A stretch of 11,395 nt of DNA from Rhizobiaceae bacterium. GTDB lineage: Bacteria; Pseudomonadota; Alphaproteobacteria; Rhizobiales; Rhizobiaceae. A program made the position numbers and the translations under genes. Positions within the stretch are counted from its first letter, which is position 1, and each line of letters begins with the position of its first letter. Shown piece after piece: positions 7,111 through 11,395 of the stretch. The DNA lies in contig JACMIV010000068.1 in assembly GCA_014380965.1 (NCBI GenBank), positions 1 through 11,395 of the forward strand, in the 5' to 3' direction. Below the pieces are notes generated by a model. The model saw only the letters and a list, made by a program, of their open reading frames with translations, had not been told where the DNA came from and ran no database searches.

Positions 7111-7144
7111 GAAGAGGGCCCCGTTTCTCGACGGAGCCCTCTTC
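7111..7144. other. Strong hairpin between the two cyclophilin genes
   Basis: GAAGAGGGC (7111-7119) pairs perfectly with GCCCTCTTC (7136-7144). After one C/A mismatch the inner CCGT (7121-7124) pairs with ACGG (7131-7134), closing a six-base loop. It lies 71 bases after the exported cyclophilin's stop codon and 43 bases before the ppiB start. There is no T-tract on either side, so it is more likely a processing or stability element, or a partial terminator between the two genes, than a classical terminator. Confidence 0.45.
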
Positions 7145-7215
7145 AAGATGGGATGCACATGGACGATCCGCGCCGCCGGGACAAGTCCGCGCGCGCGGTT
7201 TGTCGTCGCAAGCCC

Positions 7216-7764
7216 TTACTGCGCCGGGGCGGCCTTCACGCTGATCATCTTGTCCGGCTCGCTGACTTCGCCGTTCGCCGCCGCGTCGCCCTTCTTGATC
7301 TTGTCGACGACATCCATGCCTTCGACGACGTCGCCGACGACTGTATACTGGCCGTCCAGGAAGTCGCCGTCGGCCAGCATGATGAAGAACTGGGAATTCG
7401 CCGAGTTCGGGTCCTGCGAGCGCGCCATGCCGACGGTGCCGCGATCGAAGGTCTCCTGGCTGAATTCCGCCTTGAGGTCGGGAAGTTCGGAACCGCCTGC
7501 CCCCGTGCCGGTCGGATCGCCGGTCTGTGCCATGAAGCCATCGATGACGCGGTGAAAGACGATGCCGTCGTAGAAGCCCTGCCCTGCCAGCGTCTTGATC
7601 TGTTTCACGTGTTCGGGCGCAAGGTCCGGACGGAGCGCGATATCGATCTCGCCGTCCTTCGTCGTGATCGTGATCGTGTCGGCGGCCCCTTGAGCGAAAG
7701 CGGGGACGGCGAGGCCGGAGCAGGTGATCGCGACGGCGAGGCCGAGGCTGGCAATGCGTTTCAT
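7216..7764 (-). CDS. Exported cyclophilin-type peptidyl-prolyl isomerase
   Basis: This is a 182-residue cyclophilin with an N-terminal Sec signal (MKRIASLGLAVAITCSGLAV, then PAFA) and likely cleavage after Ala24, so it should act as a periplasmic prolyl isomerase. The catalytic block FYDGIVFHRVIDGFMAQTGD (64-83) has Arg72, Phe77 and Gln80. GTGAGG (86-91) and SANSQFFIML (121-130, Phe128) follow. It is nearly identical to the cytoplasmic neighbour through the active site but carries a different C-terminal tail (GDAAANGEVSEPDKMISVKA). The ATG at 7762-7764 has GAGGA seven bases upstream. coaD ends 70 bases upstream on the same strand, consistent with a shared transcript. Whether this paralogue should be called ppiA cannot be settled from sequence alone, so I leave the symbol empty. 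Confidence 0.93.
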   Translation of the reverse strand: MKRIASLGLAVAITCSGLAVPAFAQGAADTITITTKDGEIDIALRPDLAPEHVKQIKTLAGQGFYDGIVFHRVIDGFMAQTGDPTGTGAGGSELPDLKAEFSQETFDRGTVGMARSQDPNSANSQFFIMLADGDFLDGQYTVVGDVVEGMDVVDKIKKGDAAANGEVSEPDKMISVKAAPAQ

Positions 7765-7834
7765 GACGATGTCCTCGAAGGGTCTTAGGGTTCAGGAAGG
7801 GGTGGATGCGTTCGCCCTGAGGAACGCGCGGGGA

Positions 7835-8320
7835 TCAGACGCGGGTAAAACGATCGACAAGCGCCTTCGCGACTCCCGGCGGCACGAAGGGCGAAACGTC
7901 GCCGCCCATTTTCGCGATCTGACGAACCAATGTGGCGGTTATGGGCCTGACCGCAGGGCTGGCCGGAAGGAAGAGCGTGACGAGACTTGGCGCCAATCGC
8001 CCGTTCATGCCCGCCATCTGCATCTCGTAGTCGAAATCGGTGCCGTCGCGGAGGCCACGAACGAGCGCCACGGCGCCGCAGCGCGCGGCCGCCTCGATCA
8101 CGAGACCGTCGAAGGGGACGATGTCCACGACGGAAGTACCCGGCTCCATCGTCCGGTGAATGAGCTCGGCTCTTTCGTCGAACGAAAAGAGTGGCGTCTT
8201 CGCAGCATGAACGCCAATTCCGACGACCACTGTGTCGAAGAGACGACGCGCCTGGACGAGTACGTCAAGGTGACCGAGCGTGAGAGGATCGAAGGACCCG
8301 GGATAGAAGGCAGTACGCAG
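7835..8320 (-). CDS. coaD: Phosphopantetheine adenylyltransferase (CoaD), start codon uncertain
   Basis: CoaD joins ATP and 4'-phosphopantetheine to give dephospho-CoA, the penultimate step of coenzyme A synthesis. Reading back from the internal GTG at 8230, the frame continues through [18 protein letters not shown], the essential nucleotide-binding segment with the T-x-G-H motif (residues 14-17 in the numbering used here). [12 protein letters not shown] (88-99) is the second signature, and [20 protein letters not shown] (125-144) is the C-terminal one. No ATG, GTG or TTG lies between this segment and the in-frame stop at 8360-8362. The best in-frame candidate is CTG at 8318-8320, giving 161 residues, the normal family length. 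An ATG at 8340-8342 with GAGGG five bases upstream is one frame off. So the start is a rare CTG, or there is an indel, real or from sequencing. The two cyclophilin genes follow downstream. Confidence 0.88.
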   Translation of the reverse strand: MRTAFYPGSFDPLTLGHLDVLVQARRLFDTVVVGIGVHAAKTPLFSFDERAELIHRTMEPGTSVVDIVPFDGLVIEAAARCGAVALVRGLRDGTDFDYEMQMAGMNGRLAPSLVTLFLPASPAVRPITATLVRQIAKMGGDVSPFVPPGVAKALVDRFTRV

Positions 8321-8339
8321 GACCGTTCTCGCTTTCCAC

Positions 8340-8352
8340 CATCCGATCCCTC
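8340..8352 (-). other. Out-of-frame ATG with Shine-Dalgarno just upstream of coaD
   Basis: On the minus strand GAGGG (8352-8348) is followed by five bases and ATG (8342-8340). This ATG opens a 25-codon frame beginning MVESENGP that ends inside coaD and is not the coaD frame. Removing one base between here and about 8318 would join it to coaD. The GAGGG falls inside the degenerate REP-like copy at 8346-8367, so the good spacing may be accidental. Confidence 0.45.
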
Positions 8353-8367
8353 GACGAGCTCAGGACG
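8346..8367. repeat. Degenerate third copy of the REP-like repeat at the coaD start
   Basis: Compared with bases 6474-6495 of the repeat before queA, 17 of 22 positions match, including the GCTCAGGA core and TCGAC. It is a single half-unit; I see no inverted partner close by. Confidence 0.45.
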
Positions 8368-8391
8368 CAGGCATTTCCAAATTATTCAACA

Positions 8392-8414
8392 CGTTGCGAA
8401 ACCAAGCCGCAACG
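8392..8414. other. Small inverted repeat in the gyrA-coaD gap
   Basis: CGTTGCG (8392-8398) and CGCAACG (8408-8414) form a seven-base-pair stem with a nine-base loop. Read on the minus strand it is followed by a moderately AT-rich stretch (TGTTGAATAATTTGG), so it could be a weak gyrA-side terminator or a protein-binding palindrome. I have no evidence to choose between them. Confidence 0.3.
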
Positions 8415-8559
8415 CATTCCGTACTATAGGGGAAAGACGGCCGGCGAGTACCTCGACTTCCGCGTCGGTGGCGCTTTTAGCAGTTTTCCAACCGACGATC
8501 CCTTGACGGAACAAAATTGCCAAACACGCATTCCATCCACATCAACAAGGAAGAATAGA

Positions 8560-8688
8560 ATGCTCGTGTTCGCTCTCTCCCTCGCCATGGCTGCCGGACT
8601 TCTGACTGCAACTGCGGTTGCTCTTCACAGCGAGGCCGAGAACGCACGCGTTAAGATCAGGGTCGACCGTCATCGCCCGTTGAATTAA
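8560..8688 (+). CDS. Small membrane-anchored or secreted peptide, unknown function (42 aa)
   Basis: I do not recognise this protein. It reads MLVFALSLAMAAGLLTATAV, then a short tail rich in charged residues ending DRHRPLN. The first 22 residues are a single hydrophobic segment, either a signal sequence (possible site near residues 20-24) or a membrane anchor. The tail of about 20 residues carries Glu, Asp, Arg, Lys and His. I chose the ATG at 8560 because AAGGA (8547-8551) lies eight bases upstream; the frame is open up to an ATG at 8503, but that extension is polar and has no comparable site. The gene is on the plus strand between coaD and gyrA, both on the minus strand, so it is transcribed alone. 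The surrounding 8370-8560 sequence is more AT-rich than the neighbouring genes. Confidence 0.5.
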   Translation: MLVFALSLAMAAGLLTATAVALHSEAENARVKIRVDRHRPLN

Positions 8689-8826
8689 TCGGCCTGTGTT
8701 CTGAGATTCAGATCTTTATTCCAGCAACTCCAGAGTAGACGGGCCGCCAATTGCTCGGGCAGCCCGGTTCCTGCATCGGCTGACGTGTCGGCCGAATTGC
8801 AACACCTGCAACGCATCCTTCCCCGG

Positions 8827-11395
8827 CTACTCCAGCGGCGGCGGGTTCGGCCCGTCCTCCGCTAGGTCCGTTTCGTCCGGACCTTGGTCCGGAATACGCT
8901 CGACGGAAACGACCCGTTCCCCATCCGCAGTCTTGAAGATCGTGACCCCCTTCGTCGCGCGACTTGCCATTCGGATACCCTCGACGGGCACCCGAATCAT
9001 TTGCCCGCGGTCCGAGATGAGAAGGATCTGGTCGCCGGGCTCGACGGGAAACCCCGCCACCAACTGCCCGATCTCGTTGGCGCGGGCGGTGTCGGTTGCC
9101 CTGATGCCCTTGCCGCCGCGCCCGCTGGTGCGGAAGTCGTAGGAGGACGAGCGCTTGCCGTAGCCGTATTCGCTGAGCGTCAGGACGAACTCTTCGCGGG
9201 CGCCGAGATAGGCATAGCGTTCGAGATCGAGCGTCACACTCTCGTCGATCGGCGTTTCCTCGTCGATCGCCTCCTCGATGGCCTCTCCCTCGACGGCACG
9301 GCTCTTGCGGATGTATTCGGCCCGCTCGGCCGGCGTAGCATCCACATGCCGCAGGATCGCCATCGAGATCAGACGATCTCCTTCGCCGAGCGCCATTCCC
9401 CGCACGCCGACGGAGTTGCGCCCAGCGAAGACGCGCACGTCCGTCGTGGGAAAGCGGATGCAAAGGCCGGACGACGACACGAGCAGAACATCGTCGTCCT
9501 CCGAACACGTCGCCACGGCGAGGATCTCGTCGCCGGCCTCTTCGAGCTTCATCGCGATCTTGCCGTTTCGGTTCACCTGGATGAAGTCGGCAAGCTTGTT
9601 GCGGCGTACGGTCCCACGCGTCGTCGCGAACATGACGTTGAGTTCGGCTGCCTGGGCTTCATCGTTCGGCAGCGGCATGATCGAGGTGATCCGCTCGTTC
9701 TTCTCGAGCGGGAGCATGTTGACGAGCGCCTTGCCGCGCGACTGCGGGGTCGCCAGCGGCAGGCGCCAGACCTTCTCCTTGTAGACGATCCCGCGCGATG
9801 AAAAGAACAGAATCGGCGTGTGCGTGTTGGCGACGAACAGCCGGGTGACGGAATCCTCGTCGCTCTTCAGTGCCATCCCGGACCGGCCCTTGCCGCCGCG
9901 GCGCTGCGCCCGGTAGGTGGCGAGCGGCACGCGCTTGATGTAGCCGCCATGGCTGACGGTGACGACCATGTCCTCGCGCGGGATGAGGTCCTCGTCGTCC
10001 ATGTCGGCCGCGCCTTCGGTCAGCTCCGTGCGGCGCGGCGTCGCGAACTCGGCTTTGACCTCGGCCAGCTCCTCCTTGATGATCTCGCGGACGCGGGTTC
10101 GCGAGGAGAGGATGACGAGATAGTTCTTGATCTCCTCGCCGATCTTGGCGAGCTCATCACCGATCTCGTCGCGGCCAAGAGCGGTGAGGCGCTGGAGGCG
10201 GAGATCGAGGATCGCGCGGGCCTGGGCCTCCGAGAGACGGTACGTGCCCTCCTCCGTGATGCGATGTCGCGGATCGTCGATCAACCGGATCATCGGCGCG
10301 ACGTCCTTGGCTTCCCAGTCCCGCTCCATCAACTGGTCGCGGGCGGTCTGCGGGTCCGGCGCCTGGCGGATGAGCTTGATGATCTCGTCGATATTGGCGA
10401 CGGCAATGGCAAGACCCACCAAAACGTGCGCCCGCTCGCGCGCCTTGCGCAACAGATATTTCGTGCGACGGTTCACCACCTCCTCGCGGAAGGCGATGAA
10501 GGCCGAGAGCATGTCGAGCAGCGTCATCTGCTCGGGCTTGCCGCCGTTCAGCGCAACGATGTTGGCGCCAAACGAGGTCTGGAGCGGCGTGAACCGGTAA
10601 AGCTGGTTGAGCACGACGTCGGTCGCCGCATCCCGCTTCAGCTCGATGACGACCCGGTAGCCGTCGCGGTCGCTCTCGTCGCGAATGTCGGAAATGCCCT
10701 CGATGCGCTTGTCACGCACGAGCTCGGCCATCTTCTCGATCATCGTCGCCTTGTTCACCTGATAGGGAACCTCGGTGACGATGATCGATTCGCGGTCGCC
10801 GCGCAGCGGTTCGGTGTGCACCTTGCCGCGCATCAGGATCGAGCCGCGGCCGGTCGCATAGGCGGAGTAGATGCCGTGCCGACCGAGCACGATCGCGCCG
10901 GTCGGGAAATCCGGCCCTGGAATGTGCTCGATCATCTCGTCCAGCGTGATCGCGGGATTGTCGATCATCGCGATCGTGCCGTCGATCACTTCGCCCAGTT
11001 TGTGCGGAGGGTTGTTCGTCGCCATGCCGACGGCGATGCCGCCCGAGCCGTTAACGAGAAGGTTCGGAAAGCGCGCGGGGAGCACGACCGGCTCCATCTC
11101 GCGGCCGTCGTAGTTCTCCTGAAAGTTCACCGTCTCCTTGTCGATGTCGGCAAGCAGCGCCTCCGACACTTTCTGGAGGCGGGCTTCGGTATAGCGCATG
11201 GCCGCCGGCGGATCGTTGTCGACCGACCCAAAGTTCCCTTGGCCGTCGATGAGCAGCAGGCTCATGGAGACTGGCTGGGCCAGCCGGACCATGGTGTCGT
11301 AGATCGCGACGTCGCCGTGCGGGTGATACTTACCCATCACGTCACCCACGACCCGGGCCGACTTCACATAGCTGCGGTCAGGCGTGTGGCCCTGC
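8827..11395 (-). CDS. gyrA: DNA gyrase subunit A (partial; 5' end beyond the window)
   Basis: GyrA cuts and rejoins DNA in the A2B2 gyrase that introduces negative supercoils. About 855 codons are visible. The reading frame enters from the right edge as QGHTPDRSY and continues [19 protein letters not shown], so roughly the first 55 residues are missing. The catalytic tyrosine lies in [10 protein letters not shown] (codon 11191-11193, E. coli Tyr122). The GyrA box QRRGGKG is at 9886-9906, which marks gyrase rather than topoisomerase IV. A related SGRGGKG lies at 9106-9126 in a later blade of the C-terminal wheel. An acidic insertion (about 9200-9345, [15 protein letters not shown]) interrupts the wheel; I recall such insertions in alphaproteobacterial GyrA. 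The quinolone pocket reads HGDVAIYD: Val at the position of E. coli Ser83, Asp87 kept. The stop TAG is at 8827-8829, with no clear terminator before 8690. Confidence 0.97.
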   Translation of the reverse strand, partial: QGHTPDRSYVKSARVVGDVMGKYHPHGDVAIYDTMVRLAQPVSMSLLLIDGQGNFGSVDNDPPAAMRYTEARLQKVSEALLADIDKETVNFQENYDGREMEPVVLPARFPNLLVNGSGGIAVGMATNNPPHKLGEVIDGTIAMIDNPAITLDEMIEHIPGPDFPTGAIVLGRHGIYSAYATGRGSILMRGKVHTEPLRGDRESIIVTEVPYQVNKATMIEKMAELVRDKRIEGISDIRDESDRDGYRVVIELKRDAATDVVLNQLYRFTPLQTSFGANIVALNGGKPEQMTLLDMLSAFIAFREEVVNRRTKYLLRKARERAHVLVGLAIAVANIDEIIKLIRQAPDPQTARDQLMERDWEAKDVAPMIRLIDDPRHRITEEGTYRLSEAQARAILDLRLQRLTALGRDEIGDELAKIGEEIKNYLVILSSRTRVREIIKEELAEVKAEFATPRRTELTEGAADMDDEDLIPREDMVVTVSHGGYIKRVPLATYRAQRRGGKGRSGMALKSDEDSVTRLFVANTHTPILFFSSRGIVYKEKVWRLPLATPQSRGKALVNMLPLEKNERITSIMPLPNDEAQAAELNVMFATTRGTVRRNKLADFIQVNRNGKIAMKLEEAGDEILAVATCSEDDDVLLVSSSGLCIRFPTTDVRVFAGRNSVGVRGMALGEGDRLISMAILRHVDATPAERAEYIRKSRAVEGEAIEEAIDEETPIDESVTLDLERYAYLGAREEFVLTLSEYGYGKRSSSYDFRTSGRGGKGIRATDTARANEIGQLVAGFPVEPGDQILLISDRGQMIRVPVEGIRMASRATKGVTIFKTADGERVVSVERIPDQGPDETDLAEDGPNPPPLE

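Noticed and set aside
6550..7788. 412-codon plus-strand frame spanning both cyclophilin genes
   Set aside because: Its two internally similar halves only mirror the duplicated cyclophilins on the other strand; no ribosome site or family match.
7835..8230. coaD starting at the internal GTG 8230 (131 aa)
   Set aside because: This would delete the [11 protein letters not shown] nucleotide-binding segment, which is clearly encoded in the same frame upstream.
8503..8532. TTGACG at 8503-8508 as a promoter for the 42-codon gene
   Set aside because: No acceptable -10 element at 16-18 bases; the closest sequence (ACGCAT) is too far from consensus.
8690..8826. Terminator after gyrA
   Set aside because: Only four- to five-base stems (for example TTGCA/TGCAA near 8800-8815 and CGGG/CCCG near 8760) without a T-tract.
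8884..9801. 305-codon plus-strand frame opposite gyrA
   Set aside because: Antisense shadow of the gyrA C-terminal domain.

Overview
The window is GC-rich, densely coded chromosomal DNA of an alphaproteobacterium. The minus-strand order gyrA - coaD - two cyclophilins - queA - tgt is the arrangement I know from Hyphomicrobiales (Rhizobiales). The GyrA, CoaD and CcdA sequences also read as that group. A family-level guess would be inference only. I see no phage, transposon, CRISPR array or defence system, and most of the window is core housekeeping sequence.

Layout: positions 1-206 hold the first 68 codons of glmU (minus strand, cut by the window edge). Positions 301-1113 hold a ccdA-type thiol-disulfide membrane protein (minus). 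A plus-strand block follows: tRNA-Lys(UUU) at 1353-1428 with a recognisable promoter, a tiny predicted lipoprotein (1578-1733), an exported DUF2141 protein (1840-2271), a full-length ChrA chromate transporter (2406-3581) and an exported DUF4864 protein (3702-4124). This block meets tgt tail to tail with only 21 bases between. From 4146 to the right end the genes are on the minus strand: tgt and queA (overlapping by ATGA), a cytoplasmic cyclophilin, an exported cyclophilin, coaD and gyrA (its 5' end lies beyond the window). A 42-codon membrane or secreted peptide gene on the plus strand sits between coaD and gyrA.

Functionally, queA and tgt make queuosine in tRNA wobble position 34. CoaD makes dephospho-CoA, GyrA is the breakage-reunion subunit of gyrase, GlmU makes UDP-GlcNAc, and the cyclophilins fold proteins on both sides of the inner membrane. 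The plus-strand block is more accessory in character: one transporter and three small envelope proteins.

I did not find a new multi-gene system. The points most worth a second look are these: (1) Tgt has lost three of the four classical zinc ligands; (2) coaD has no ATG, GTG or TTG start in frame, while a good ATG with a Shine-Dalgarno sequence lies just upstream in the wrong frame; (3) GyrA has valine at the quinolone-contact position equivalent to E. coli Ser83; (4) a 30-base REP-like repeat forms a large palindrome before queA, and a degenerate copy lies at the coaD start; (5) an unrecognised small membrane or secreted peptide gene interrupts the gyrA-coaD interval. No stretch longer than 300 bases is without a gene.
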